From JACOMS01 sp964352785 (GTDB taxonomy: Bacteria > Pseudomonadota > Alphaproteobacteria > Caulobacterales > Maricaulaceae): a stretch of 64,000 bases of DNA. The DNA lies in assembly GCA_964352785.1 (NCBI GenBank), contig CAYGTI010000013.1, positions 1 through 64,000 of the forward strand, written 5' to 3'. The translations under genes and the position numbers were made by a program. Below are positions 1 through 7,837 of the stretch, piece after piece; position 1 is the first letter of the stretch; every line of letters begins with the position of its first letter. The notes below the pieces were generated by a model. That model was given only the letters and a program-made list of their open reading frames with translations. It had not been told where the DNA came from and made no database searches.

Positions 1-54
1 ACCGCGGACCCCCTGATTACAAATCAGGTGCTCTACCAGCTGAGCTATAGGGGC
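1..54 (-). tRNA. tRNA-Thr (anticodon TGT), 3' end outside the window
   Basis: Read on the minus strand, the 5' acceptor strand GCCCCTA begins at base 54. It is followed by a D-arm closed by GCTC/GAGC and an anticodon stem CCTGA/TCAGG with loop TTTGTAA. Positions 34-36 of that loop read TGT, which decodes ACA (Thr). The T-arm and 3' acceptor strand lie before base 1, so the gene is partial here. It lies downstream of rplT on the same strand, with two hairpins between them. Confidence 0.9.
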
Positions 55-61
55 ACTGGTA

Positions 62-102
62 GCATGAACGCGCGGGATTTAGCGCTCCTATCGCGTTCAT
101 GC
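62..102. repeat. Inverted repeat between tRNA-Thr and rplT
   Basis: An 11-base perfect inverted repeat, GCATGAACGCG (62-72) and CGCGTTCATGC (92-102), encloses a 19-base loop. It lies immediately 5' of the tRNA. It could be a processing or termination structure; there is no T-tract. The role is not known. Confidence 0.5.
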
Positions 103-115
103 AAGATATATTTGT

Positions 116-144
116 GCCAAACAGCGAAAATTACGCTGTTTGGC
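116..144 (-). terminator. Terminator-like hairpin after rplT
   Basis: The perfect 11-bp stem GCCAAACAGCG / CGCTGTTTGGC with a 7-base loop starts about 10 bases after the rplT stop codon. On the minus strand the downstream sequence has only a weak, interrupted U-rich stretch, so termination may be partial and read-through into the tRNA is possible. Confidence 0.6.
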
Positions 145-154
145 GAAAGTCTAT

Positions 155-532
155 TTAAGCCGTGACCGTATGCGGTTGGCTCGCGTGTTTCTTGGCGGTT
201 TCGACAAGCGCTTTAAATGCTTCGGGCTCGTTCCCTGCCATGTCCGCCAGAATTTTGCGGTCAAGGGTGATCCCGGCTTTGTTGAGCCCGTCCATGAAAC
301 GGCCATAAGTTAAGCCGTGCGCTCGGGCACCGGCGTTAATCCGCTGGATCCAGATCGCGCGGAACTGACGCTTCTTGAGCTTGCGGCCAATATAAGCGTA
401 TTGACCAGCTTTTTCGACGGCTTGGTTGGCAATACGGAATGTGTTTTTACGGCGGCCGCGGTAACCTTTGGCAGCATCAATAATTTTTTTGTGGCGGGCG
501 TGTTTCGTAACGCCGCGTTTTACGCGTGACAT
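155..532 (-). CDS. rplT: 50S ribosomal protein L20
   Basis: The 125-residue, highly basic protein matches bacterial L20 over its whole length. It begins MSRVKRGV and has the typical early KGYRGRRKN stretch and a central RQFRAIWIQRINA core. L20 binds 23S rRNA early in assembly of the large subunit and in some bacteria autoregulates its operon. A GGAG ribosome binding site lies 7 bases before the ATG. It follows rpmI by 39 bases on the same strand, as in most bacteria. The C-terminal tail past about residue 115 is slightly longer than in E. coli. Confidence 0.97.
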   Translation of the reverse strand: MSRVKRGVTKHARHKKIIDAAKGYRGRRKNTFRIANQAVEKAGQYAYIGRKLKKRQFRAIWIQRINAGARAHGLTYGRFMDGLNKAGITLDRKILADMAGNEPEAFKALVETAKKHASQPHTVTA

Positions 533-571
533 AGTCTACTCCAAACTTGGGAAAAATAGGGGGTAAGCGGC

Positions 572-772
572 TTAGCCGTTCGGCATGAATTTCTTTTTGA
601 TACGTTTCGCATCGCAATCTTTGAGCACAGTTGTACCGCGCAGTTTGCGAATTTGATCGTTCGTGCGTTTAATCATGCCGTGGCGTTTACCGGCTTGGCC
701 AGCTTTCACTTTACCACTGGCCGTCAGTTTGAAGCGCTTTTTTGCACCTGACTTGGTCTTCATTTTTGGCAT
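572..772 (-). CDS. rpmI: 50S ribosomal protein L35
   Basis: This is a 66-residue basic protein of standard L35 length, starting MPKMKTKSGAKKRF and carrying the usual RTNDQIRKLRG segment. L35 is a small structural protein of the large ribosomal subunit. An AGGAG ribosome binding site precedes the ATG. The usual upstream partner infC is absent: the next gene upstream on this strand is a transporter. The rpmI-rplT pair must therefore be transcribed from the 165-base gap before it or by read-through. Confidence 0.97.
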   Translation of the reverse strand: MPKMKTKSGAKKRFKLTASGKVKAGQAGKRHGMIKRTNDQIRKLRGTTVLKDCDAKRIKKKFMPNG

Positions 773-828
773 TTCGGTCTCCTATAAATAGCCGCGTGGT
801 ATGTAGTCTCCGAGCGGCGGGCCTTTTG

Positions 829-881
829 AGCCAGCAGGCATGCCATTTCGCCTGCGTGGCTGCTCCCCAAATGGGGATAGC
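829..881 (-). promoter_or_regulatory. Structured leader upstream of rpmI-rplT
   Basis: On the minus strand two hairpins follow each other before rpmI. The first is GCT-CCCC/GGGG-AGC type (862-881). The second has an 11-bp stem with one bulge, AGCCA-GCAGGC pairing with GCCTGC-TGGCT (829-861). Ribosomal protein operons of this type are often controlled by L20 binding to leader RNA in other bacteria. Whether this leader does so is an inference. The second hairpin could instead terminate the upstream transporter transcript. Confidence 0.45.
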
Positions 882-936
882 GGCTTATAGCGAGAAATTT
901 GAGCAATGCAAGCCCGATTGGCGCGCATCGCCTTAA

Positions 937-2169
937 TTAATCCCCCGCGGCGAGCGCGCTTTCGCTGGAGATATCTTGGCGAGCATCCACGGCGGCTGCG
1001 ACCAAAATTTGTCCCAAAACATTCACGCAAGACCGCATCATATCCGGAATACGGTCAATCCCCAGCATGAAAGCCAGCCCGGCAGTCGGCACGCCGATCG
1101 TCACGAGCGCGGGTGCCATGGTGACAACGCTGGAAGACGGCACAGGGGCAACCGTCAGCGAGACTAAAAATGTTGCAAATAAAATCGCGCCTGCCGTCCC
1201 TACCGCAACGGGCACGTTATATATGTGCGCCAAAAAGATAATCGCAGCGCCTTGGAATAAGGCGCTGCCTGGCCGAAACATCGACGCGCCAAGGGGGATC
1301 AACAAATCAGCAATTTTTTCGGACACACCGAGATTTTTAATGGACTCTTCTAGCGAAACCGGAATAGCGGCGGCGGTACTGGTCGTCGAAAATGCCACGG
1401 ACACAGCCCCCAATGTACCCTTGAAAAAGCGCACTGGGCGCACTTTGGTCGCAAAGAGCAATAACGGAATATATATAATAACGACGAATAAGACGAGCCC
1501 CAGCATCACGCACACAATAAAGACTGCGAGGCTTTGGATAAGGTCCCATCCCATGATGGCAGTTGCGGGCGCTATAAGCCCGAATATACCGATAGGGGCG
1601 GTGTAGAGTATCCACCAGACCAGCTTTATCAATGCTTCGCTCACATCCTCGGCGGCCATTATCATGCGATCCCGCCGCGCGTTAGGTAGCGTTCCAGCCG
1701 CCGCCGCTACCAAGGCCGTAAACACAATTAAAGGCAATATGGCCCCTTTGGCGGCGGCGGCGAACGGATTGGCCGGGATGAGGCTAACAACAAAATCAGT
1801 CAGGCTTTGAAGTTTTGGGATTTTCGCAGCCTCAACGGCGGGCATGTTAAGCTCGGGCGCAAATTGCAAACCCGCCATCATAACGGACATACCGATGATG
1901 ATCGCCGGGATGAGTATGAGCCCGTAGAATATAAATGTCAGCCCGCCGATCTTGCCAAGCTGGCGCGGATCACCGAGCCGGGCCACGCTTGCGAAAATAA
2001 CGGAAACCACCAGAGGAATAATAACCATTTTGATAGCGTTGATAAAGAGCTTGCCTAAAGGGGCCGACTCGCGGGCGATGGTTTGCAGAAACGGATTACC
2101 TGTCATCGCCGCGCCGAGGCCCACCAACAGACCAAGGACAAGCCCGATTGCAATCATCTTATTGAGCAT
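937..2169 (-). CDS. Dicarboxylate/amino acid:cation symporter family protein (DAACS), divergent
   Basis: The 410-residue polytopic membrane protein has the DAACS (GltP/DctA-like) architecture. A helical-hairpin serine/threonine stretch reads FSTTSTAAAIPVSL, and the C-terminal helix reads DRIPDMMRSCVNV. Family members import acidic amino acids or C4-dicarboxylates with Na+ or H+. The segment that is normally LPLGATINMDGT reads IPLGASMFRPGS, so the NMDG residues that coordinate sodium are missing. The Asp normally ending the VNVTGD motif is Gln. The substrate-contacting Asp, Arg and Asn of the last helix are kept. Coupling ion and substrate are therefore uncertain. Confidence 0.85.
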   Translation of the reverse strand: MLNKMIAIGLVLGLLVGLGAAMTGNPFLQTIARESAPLGKLFINAIKMVIIPLVVSVIFASVARLGDPRQLGKIGGLTFIFYGLILIPAIIIGMSVMMAGLQFAPELNMPAVEAAKIPKLQSLTDFVVSLIPANPFAAAAKGAILPLIVFTALVAAAAGTLPNARRDRMIMAAEDVSEALIKLVWWILYTAPIGIFGLIAPATAIMGWDLIQSLAVFIVCVMLGLVLFVVIIYIPLLLFATKVRPVRFFKGTLGAVSVAFSTTSTAAAIPVSLEESIKNLGVSEKIADLLIPLGASMFRPGSALFQGAAIIFLAHIYNVPVAVGTAGAILFATFLVSLTVAPVPSSSVVTMAPALVTIGVPTAGLAFMLGIDRIPDMMRSCVNVLGQILVAAAVDARQDISSESALAAGD

Positions 2170-2280
2170 AATATTGGCCTTTTAGTTACAGTAACACTGC
2201 CGCCTAGCAGACCCCGCACAATTTTGGCAATAACCGACATGTGCTTGATGCCTTGGCGCCGCCGCCGCATTGCCCTTAAA

Positions 2281-2305
2281 CGGTTGACCTTGCACGGTTG
2301 ACCTT
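2281..2305. repeat. Short direct repeat upstream of pheS
   Basis: CGGTTGACCTT occurs twice, at 2281-2291 and 2295-2305, in the gap between the divergent transporter and pheS. Each copy contains TTGACC, which resembles a -35 element. It could be a duplicated promoter element or a slippage duplication. Confidence 0.4.
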
Positions 2306-2351
2306 CGGCGCGCAAAGCGTCAAAAGACGCGCAAATTTTGATGGATATATC

Positions 2352-3419
2352 ATGACTGATACTGCCGCTGTGAAAGAAAAATATGCCGCCTTGATCAAAG
2401 GCGCAAGCGAGCTGCGCGCCCTAGATGATATTCGCGTGGCCGCGCTGGGTAAAAAAGGCGAGGTCTCGATGATGATGCGCGGCCTTGGAAAAATGAGCCC
2501 TGAAGAAAAAAAAGTCATGGGTCCAGCGCTAAACGGGTTGAAAAACGAGATCGCGGCCCTTGTCGAGGCACGCAAAGAAGCGCTCGAAAATATCGCGCTG
2601 GACGCTGCTCTCGCGTCTGAAACCCTAGACATGTCTTTGCCTGTGGGCGCGCCGGCCGGGACGCTCCACCCCGTCCAGCAAGTGATGGAAGAGATGGCTG
2701 TGATTTTCTCGGATATGGGCTTTACCGTTGCCGAAGGGCCGGACATCGAAGACGACTTTCATAATTTCACAGCACTGAATTTCCCGCCCGGGCACCCGGC
2801 GCGCGACATGCATGATACGTTTTTCATGACGCCTGATGCGGATGGAGAGAAAAAAGTTTTAAGAACCCACACCTCGCCGGTACAAATCCGCACGATGATA
2901 AATGAAAAACCGCCGATCCGTATTATTGCGCCGGGCCGGACATACCGCTGCGACTCTGATCAAACCCACACGCCAATGTTTCACCAAGTCGAAGGGTTGG
3001 TGATCGATACGGAAACGCATATGGGCCACCTGAAAGGCTGCCTGATGGATTTTGTATCCGCCTTTTTTGAAACGGATGTGGACGTGCAGTTCCGCCCGCA
3101 TCACTTCCCATTTACAGAACCGTCCGCCGAAATGGATGTGCGTTATGAACGGGCGGGCAGCGAAATCCGCATTGGCCAAGGCGAGAAATGGATGGAAATA
3201 CTCGGCTGCGGTATGGTGCACCCAAATGTGCTAAGGTCATGCGGCATCGACCCTGATGTCTATCAAGGCTTCGCCTTCGGCATGGGCGTGGATAGATTAG
3301 CCATGCTCAAATACGGCATGCCGGACCTGCGCGATATGTTCGCCGGCGATACAAGATGGTTAGGGCATTACGGGTTTAGTCCGCTGTTACAGGCCAATTT
3401 GGCGACGGGGTTGAGTTGA
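2352..3419 (+). CDS. pheS: Phenylalanine--tRNA ligase alpha subunit
   Basis: The catalytic alpha subunit of the alpha2-beta2 PheRS charges tRNA-Phe with phenylalanine using ATP. The N-terminal coiled coil (about residues 1-90) is followed by a class II synthetase core. Motif 2 reads GRTYRCDSDQTHTPMFHQVEG, and motif 3 reads GFAFGMGVDRLAMLKYG near the C-terminus. The ATG at 2352 (MTDTAAVKEK) is preferred over an upstream in-frame extension because it gives the family length of 355 residues. Unusually, pheT does not follow directly: an unrelated ORF starts 2 bases after the stop codon. Confidence 0.97.
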   Translation: MTDTAAVKEKYAALIKGASELRALDDIRVAALGKKGEVSMMMRGLGKMSPEEKKVMGPALNGLKNEIAALVEARKEALENIALDAALASETLDMSLPVGAPAGTLHPVQQVMEEMAVIFSDMGFTVAEGPDIEDDFHNFTALNFPPGHPARDMHDTFFMTPDADGEKKVLRTHTSPVQIRTMINEKPPIRIIAPGRTYRCDSDQTHTPMFHQVEGLVIDTETHMGHLKGCLMDFVSAFFETDVDVQFRPHHFPFTEPSAEMDVRYERAGSEIRIGQGEKWMEILGCGMVHPNVLRSCGIDPDVYQGFAFGMGVDRLAMLKYGMPDLRDMFAGDTRWLGHYGFSPLLQANLATGLS

Positions 3420-3421
3420 AC

Positions 3422-4066
3422 ATGCTGGAAACAATATCAATTTCAGTATCACTAGTTGCCTTATTTATTTCTTTCCTTGCTTTGTATTTAGCAAATTTTT
3501 GGAAAGGAAAAATTCAATCAAGTTTACCCACTCAATTTTTCTTAGGATATTCTAACGATGGAAAAAATAAGCCTCATGTAGCCCTCCACTCATTCCTATA
3601 TTCGACAGGAACTAATGGACGAGTGATTGAACATCTTTTCGTCGTGTATGCACAACCCGAGCAAAAGCAAACTTTTAACGTATGGTATGCAGGTCAATCA
3701 AATGTTCGAAATAGAGTAGGAGGCCTTCGCATCAATCGCGATGGCATTAACTTAAACAATCTATTTTATCCACCAAGTACCGAAACAGGATTCAAATTCG
3801 CGCCCGGAAAAATAACGATAAAATTATACGCTAGAATGGCGGGAAAAAAAGAACCTCAATTGCTAAACGAAACAAAATTGAATTTAAGTAACAAACGCGT
3901 GGCTGATATTGAGGCTGGAATGTTAGCGGTATTTGATATTCGTTCCACTGGAACAGATTATCACGAATTCGCGGACACATTCCAAAAAGATGATGGAAAA
4001 GAGTTCCTTGATGGCTTTCAAAAAATGGTAGCAATTATCGACGCTCAATCGAAAGAAAAATCATGA
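3422..4066 (+). CDS. Membrane-anchored protein of unknown function inserted between pheS and pheT
   Basis: The 214-residue product is not recognised as any family. Residues 1-28 form one hydrophobic helix (ETISISVSLVALFISFLALY), followed by a polar, probably beta-rich domain with many Asn, Phe and Tyr residues and no Cys. Start choice: ATG 3422 follows the pheS stop by two bases; a TTG at 3416 is also possible. The stop overlaps the pheT start (ATGA). The gene is visibly richer in A and T than both neighbours and uses AT-ending codons, which points to recent acquisition, yet it is perfectly fitted into the operon. It would be co-translated with PheRS. Confidence 0.8.
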   Translation: MLETISISVSLVALFISFLALYLANFWKGKIQSSLPTQFFLGYSNDGKNKPHVALHSFLYSTGTNGRVIEHLFVVYAQPEQKQTFNVWYAGQSNVRNRVGGLRINRDGINLNNLFYPPSTETGFKFAPGKITIKLYARMAGKKEPQLLNETKLNLSNKRVADIEAGMLAVFDIRSTGTDYHEFADTFQKDDGKEFLDGFQKMVAIIDAQSKEKS

Positions 4067-6468
4067 AATTCACACTCTCATGGCTCAAAGAGCATTTAGA
4101 TACGGACGCGGTCATTGACCAAGTTGTCGAGGCGATGACGCTTGCGGGCCTCGAAGTTGAAGGCGTCGAAAACCCGGCGGAAAAGCTCGCTGCGTTTTCA
4201 ATCGGAAAAGTCCTGACGGCGGAAAAGCATCCCGATGCGGATAAGCTGCGCGTCTGCACAGTAGAGACCCGCGACGGGACGAAAACCATTGTCTGCGGCG
4301 CGCCAAACGCGCGGGCGGACATGACCGTAGCCTATGCCCCCATGGGCGCGTATATCCCCGGCGCGGATTTCAGCCTTGATAAGAAACCCCGTAAAATTCG
4401 CGGCGTTGAGAGCTCCGGTATGATGTGCTCCGCCAGTGAGCTGGATCTGGGCACAGACGGCGACGGCATTATGGATCTGGACAGCGGTTTTGCTATGGGC
4501 ACGCCTCTCGCGGACGCGCTTGAGATAAATGATCCCGTCATAGATTTTGAAGTCACGCCCAATCGCCCGGATTGGCTCGGCGTGAATTCTATCGCGCGCG
4601 ACCTTGCCGCCGCCGGATTAGGGACGCTTAAAACAAAAGTAGTAGAACCCGTCAAAGGCACCTTCCCTTGCCCGCAAGAAATAAAAATAGAGGCACTGGA
4701 TGCTTGCCCTGTGTTTGCCGGACGCGTTGTTCGCGGCGTGAAAAACGGGCCGTCGCCGCAGTGGCTACAAGACCGCCTGAAAGCCATTGGCCTTCGCCCT
4801 ATTTCCGCTTTGGTCGACATCACCAATTTCATTACCTATGACCGCGCACGGCCCTTGCATTTCTATGATATGTCCAAGCTCAAAGGCACGGTTACTGTGC
4901 GCATGGGCAAAGATGAAAGCTTCGAAGCCCTAGACGATAAATCTTATGCGGCAACAGTTGAGGATTGCGCTATCACAGATGAGAGCGGCATTTTGGGGCT
5001 TGGCGGCATTGTCGGCGGTCAGAGCACAGGATGCGATGAGAACACCACAGATATCTTGATCGAGTCCGCCTATTTCGATCCGCTGACCATACGACGCTCG
5101 GCCAAACGGCTCGGCGTCAATTCCGACGCAAAATACAGATTTGAGCGTGGCGTAGATACTGGATTTGTATTAGGCGGTATTGAGTTGGCCACGCAAATGG
5201 TCATCGACATATGCGGCGGAGACGCCAGCGACATCACTTTGGCCGGAGAGGTACCCGCCCCGCCGCCGCCCGTGTCGTTCGACCCAATGCAAGTTGTTCG
5301 CCTGACAGGCATGAGCGTCTCTGAAGACGACATGCAGAAGGTCTTGATTGATTTGGGGTTTCACGTGGAACGCGGCCAGCTTTGGACTGTCTCAGTGCCA
5401 AGTTGGCGCAGGGACGTAAGCGAAAATGCTGACCTTGTCGAAGAAATTGCCCGCATTATTGGATACCACAAATTAGACGCAGTGAGCTTGCCGCGGCCGA
5501 GCGTAAACCGCGCGCCAACGGCGACGGTCACGCAAAATCGCACACGTCTCGCCCGGCGCGCTTTGGCGCAGTGCGGCTTGTCAGAAGCCATCACATGGTC
5601 TTTTGTTCTGCGCGAGCATGCACAAGTATTTGGCGGCGGCGCAGACGTTATGATTTTGGAAAACCCAATTTCGTCAGACCTAGATTGCATGCGGCCCACA
5701 GCTTTGATTCATCTTTTGCTCGCCGGCCAGCGAAATGCGGATAAAGGTTATCCGGGCGCCGCCCTTTTTGAAGCTGGGCCGACCTATCAAAACACGTCGC
5801 CAACCGGGCAAAGCCTGACTATTGCAGGTACGCGGCGCATTGAGACGGCCCGCAATTGGACCGTCGATAGTACCCCTGATGCGCTAAGCGCCAAAGCCGA
5901 TGCCCTCTCTGCGCTGGCCGCTATGGGCGCAAATGTTGATAACCTTCAACTGTCCAAACCAACAGATGCGTACTGGCATCCCGGACGCTCGGGGCGGCTG
6001 CAAATGGGGCCTAAAAATATCTTGGCTGATTTTGGGGAACTTCATCCGCGCGCGCTCAAAGCCCTTGGCATTGACGGACGCGTCGCCGCCTTTGAGCTAT
6101 GGCCGGACAACATCCCCGCGCCAAGAAAAGCAAAGGGAGATAAAAACAAAAGCTCCGGTAAAAGTAAAGGTGCGTTGACGCTATCAGAATTTATGCCTGT
6201 TCATAGGGATTTTGCCTTTATTGTTCCCAAGGATGTCGATGCGGGCGACATTATAAAAGCGGCCAAGGTGGCAGACCGGCAATTGATTTCCGGTGTAAAT
6301 CTCTTTGATGTTTATGAAGGCAAAGGCATTGACGAGGGTTATAAGTCATTGGCGATTGATGTGACTGTAACACCAAAAAACGCGACGTTAACCGAGACTG
6401 ATATTGAGAGCCTTTCAGATAAAATCATTGAAAGTGTGCTCAAAGCTGGCGGAAAGCTTCGCAGTTAA
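4063..6468 (+). CDS. pheT: Phenylalanine--tRNA ligase beta subunit
   Basis: The 801-residue beta subunit of PheRS has the usual order. It opens with MKFTLSWLKEHLD, followed by an EMAP-like tRNA-binding domain (about 40-150) with KVLTAEKHPDADKL. B3/B4 editing domains follow, with EVTPNRPDWLGVNSIARDLAAAG, then B5, a catalytic-like core, and a C-terminal ferredoxin-fold anticodon-binding domain (from about 700, PVHRDFAFIV). The editing domain removes mischarged Tyr. A Lys/Ser-rich linker near residue 690 (KAKGDKNKSSGKSKG) is longer than usual. The start overlaps the stop of the inserted ORF by 4 bases, so translational coupling now depends on that ORF. Confidence 0.97.
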   Translation: MKFTLSWLKEHLDTDAVIDQVVEAMTLAGLEVEGVENPAEKLAAFSIGKVLTAEKHPDADKLRVCTVETRDGTKTIVCGAPNARADMTVAYAPMGAYIPGADFSLDKKPRKIRGVESSGMMCSASELDLGTDGDGIMDLDSGFAMGTPLADALEINDPVIDFEVTPNRPDWLGVNSIARDLAAAGLGTLKTKVVEPVKGTFPCPQEIKIEALDACPVFAGRVVRGVKNGPSPQWLQDRLKAIGLRPISALVDITNFITYDRARPLHFYDMSKLKGTVTVRMGKDESFEALDDKSYAATVEDCAITDESGILGLGGIVGGQSTGCDENTTDILIESAYFDPLTIRRSAKRLGVNSDAKYRFERGVDTGFVLGGIELATQMVIDICGGDASDITLAGEVPAPPPPVSFDPMQVVRLTGMSVSEDDMQKVLIDLGFHVERGQLWTVSVPSWRRDVSENADLVEEIARIIGYHKLDAVSLPRPSVNRAPTATVTQNRTRLARRALAQCGLSEAITWSFVLREHAQVFGGGADVMILENPISSDLDCMRPTALIHLLLAGQRNADKGYPGAALFEAGPTYQNTSPTGQSLTIAGTRRIETARNWTVDSTPDALSAKADALSALAAMGANVDNLQLSKPTDAYWHPGRSGRLQMGPKNILADFGELHPRALKALGIDGRVAAFELWPDNIPAPRKAKGDKNKSSGKSKGALTLSEFMPVHRDFAFIVPKDVDAGDIIKAAKVADRQLISGVNLFDVYEGKGIDEGYKSLAIDVTVTPKNATLTETDIESLSDKIIESVLKAGGKLRS

Positions 6469-6478
6469 TTACCTCGGC

Positions 6479-6529
6479 GTCTCTGTATAGAGACTTATTG
6501 CCAAGTCTTCCTATGCCCCTTAAGAGGGG
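6479..6529 (+). terminator. Two hairpins after pheT
   Basis: GTCTCT-GTAT-AGAGAC (6479-6494) and CCCCT-TAAG-AGGGG (6516-6529) lie in the 77-base gap between pheT and the next gene. Neither is followed by a clear T-tract, so they may act only as weak terminators or 3' end stabilisers. Confidence 0.35.
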
Positions 6530-6545
6530 TTAACGGGGACTTAAA

Positions 6546-7814
6546 ATGACAAAAATATTTGAACCGCTAACGCTACCCAATGGCTCAACGCTTTCAAACC
6601 GCATATGCAAAGCGGCGATGGAAGAAAACATGGCAGAGGCGGGACAAGTGCCGGGCGAAGCCCTCATCAATCTTTATACTCAATGGGCTGCTGGCGGGCC
6701 GGGCCTTATTCTAACCGGGAATGTTATGGTCGCCCCAGACGCCATGACAGGGCCCGGCGGGGTGTACCTTGGAAAAGGTGTTCTGGACGATGAGAACCTG
6801 CGCGCAATTTTTGGGCGTTGGGCCAAAGCCGGAAAATCTGGCGGCGCGCAATTTTATATGCAGATCAGCCATCCCGGACGGCAAGTCTATGCCACCATGG
6901 GAACGGACGTCGTCTCTGCGTCCAATACCCGCGTGAAGATGGATGGCCCAGCTGCGAAGATGTTTGTAGAGGCCCGCGCGCTTTCCAGCGAAGAGGTTAA
7001 AGCGATAGTCACCCGTTTTGCTGACACAGCCGAGGCGGCAAAGTCTGCCGGATTTGACGGTGTCGAAATTCATAGCGCGCATGGTTATCTCGTCGCGCAG
7101 TTTCTCTCGCCGCTGACGAATCGCCGGAAAGATAAATGGGGCGGTGTTTTGGAAAACAGGGCCAGGTTTCTGCTCGAGATCGTCCGGGCCGTTCGGAGCC
7201 GTGTGGGTGATGATTTCGGCGTCGCGGTTAAGCTTAACTCGGCTGATTTCCAGCGCGGCGGTTTCGATGTTGACGATGCAAGACAGGTTGTCGAATGGCT
7301 GAACGGCGAAGCCGTGGACTTTGTTGAGCTGTCCGGCGGAAGCTATGAAAGCGCCGCGATGATGGGCATGTCCGATGATGGCCGCGCGCAAAGCACCAAA
7401 GACAGGGAAATGTATTTCATCGATTTCGCCCGTGATATTTCAGCCTCTGCCCGCATGCCGCTGATGGTGACAGGCGGCGTCACAAAAAGAGCAACGGCAG
7501 AGGCGGCGCTTGAGGGCGGCGATATTGATATTGTGGGTATTGCACGCGCGTTTGGATTTAACGCAAATATACCGGATGATTGGAAAAATGATAACAATCT
7601 TGAAGTTGCCCTTCCCGTCATTAAATCAAAAAACAAAACATTCCTGGCCTTAGCGGGAATGGCCCTGACCAAAGAAAACCTTTACCGCATGGGAACAGGC
7701 GCAAAACCCCGCAAAAAACAAAATGCCCTTTGGGCGGTCATCAAAGGACAAATCAGGCAAGCCAAACAAACAAAACGCTACAAAAAATGGCTGGCTGAAA
7801 CGCACACGAATTAA
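6546..7814 (+). CDS. NADH:flavin oxidoreductase, old yellow enzyme family
   Basis: This 422-residue TIM-barrel flavoprotein is predicted to bind FMN and reduce activated alkenes with NAD(P)H. It starts with the family pattern FEPLTLPNGSTLSNRICKAA. It has the catalytic stretch EIHSAHGYLVAQFLSPLTNRRKDKWGG, whose HSAH pair fits the substrate-oxygen-binding histidines. The conserved strand LMVTGGVT lies near residue 310, and GDIDIVGIARAF binds the flavin phosphate. A basic C-terminal tail (about 380-422) is rich in Lys. It sits 77 bases after pheT and 23 bases before the SMP-30-like gene; the substrate is unknown. Confidence 0.9.
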   Translation: MTKIFEPLTLPNGSTLSNRICKAAMEENMAEAGQVPGEALINLYTQWAAGGPGLILTGNVMVAPDAMTGPGGVYLGKGVLDDENLRAIFGRWAKAGKSGGAQFYMQISHPGRQVYATMGTDVVSASNTRVKMDGPAAKMFVEARALSSEEVKAIVTRFADTAEAAKSAGFDGVEIHSAHGYLVAQFLSPLTNRRKDKWGGVLENRARFLLEIVRAVRSRVGDDFGVAVKLNSADFQRGGFDVDDARQVVEWLNGEAVDFVELSGGSYESAAMMGMSDDGRAQSTKDREMYFIDFARDISASARMPLMVTGGVTKRATAEAALEGGDIDIVGIARAFGFNANIPDDWKNDNNLEVALPVIKSKNKTFLALAGMALTKENLYRMGTGAKPRKKQNALWAVIKGQIRQAKQTKRYKKWLAETHTN

Positions 7815-7837
7815 TCTAGGGTATTGGGTACAACGCG

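Noticed and set aside
1..54. The tRNA-Thr as an integration (att) site.
   Set aside because: No integrase or flanking direct repeat of the tRNA 3' end was seen, and the 3' end lies outside the window.
742..1030. Small open frames on both strands in the rpmI upstream gap.
   Set aside because: They have no ribosome binding site, overlap the rpmI start or the transporter end, and their products show no coherent motif; the region is better explained as leader RNA.
1067..1606. A 179-codon open frame on the plus strand inside the transporter gene.
   Set aside because: It is an opposite-strand shadow of the DAACS gene; the transporter frame has the conserved motifs and membrane segments.
2239..2301. 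A short ATG frame upstream of pheS that could be a leader peptide for Phe attenuation.
   Set aside because: Its 20 codons contain no Phe, and no terminator or antiterminator pair was found before pheS.
6711..7391. A 226-codon frame antisense to the old yellow enzyme gene.
   Set aside because: Long antisense frame without start signals; the sense frame carries FMN-binding motifs throughout.
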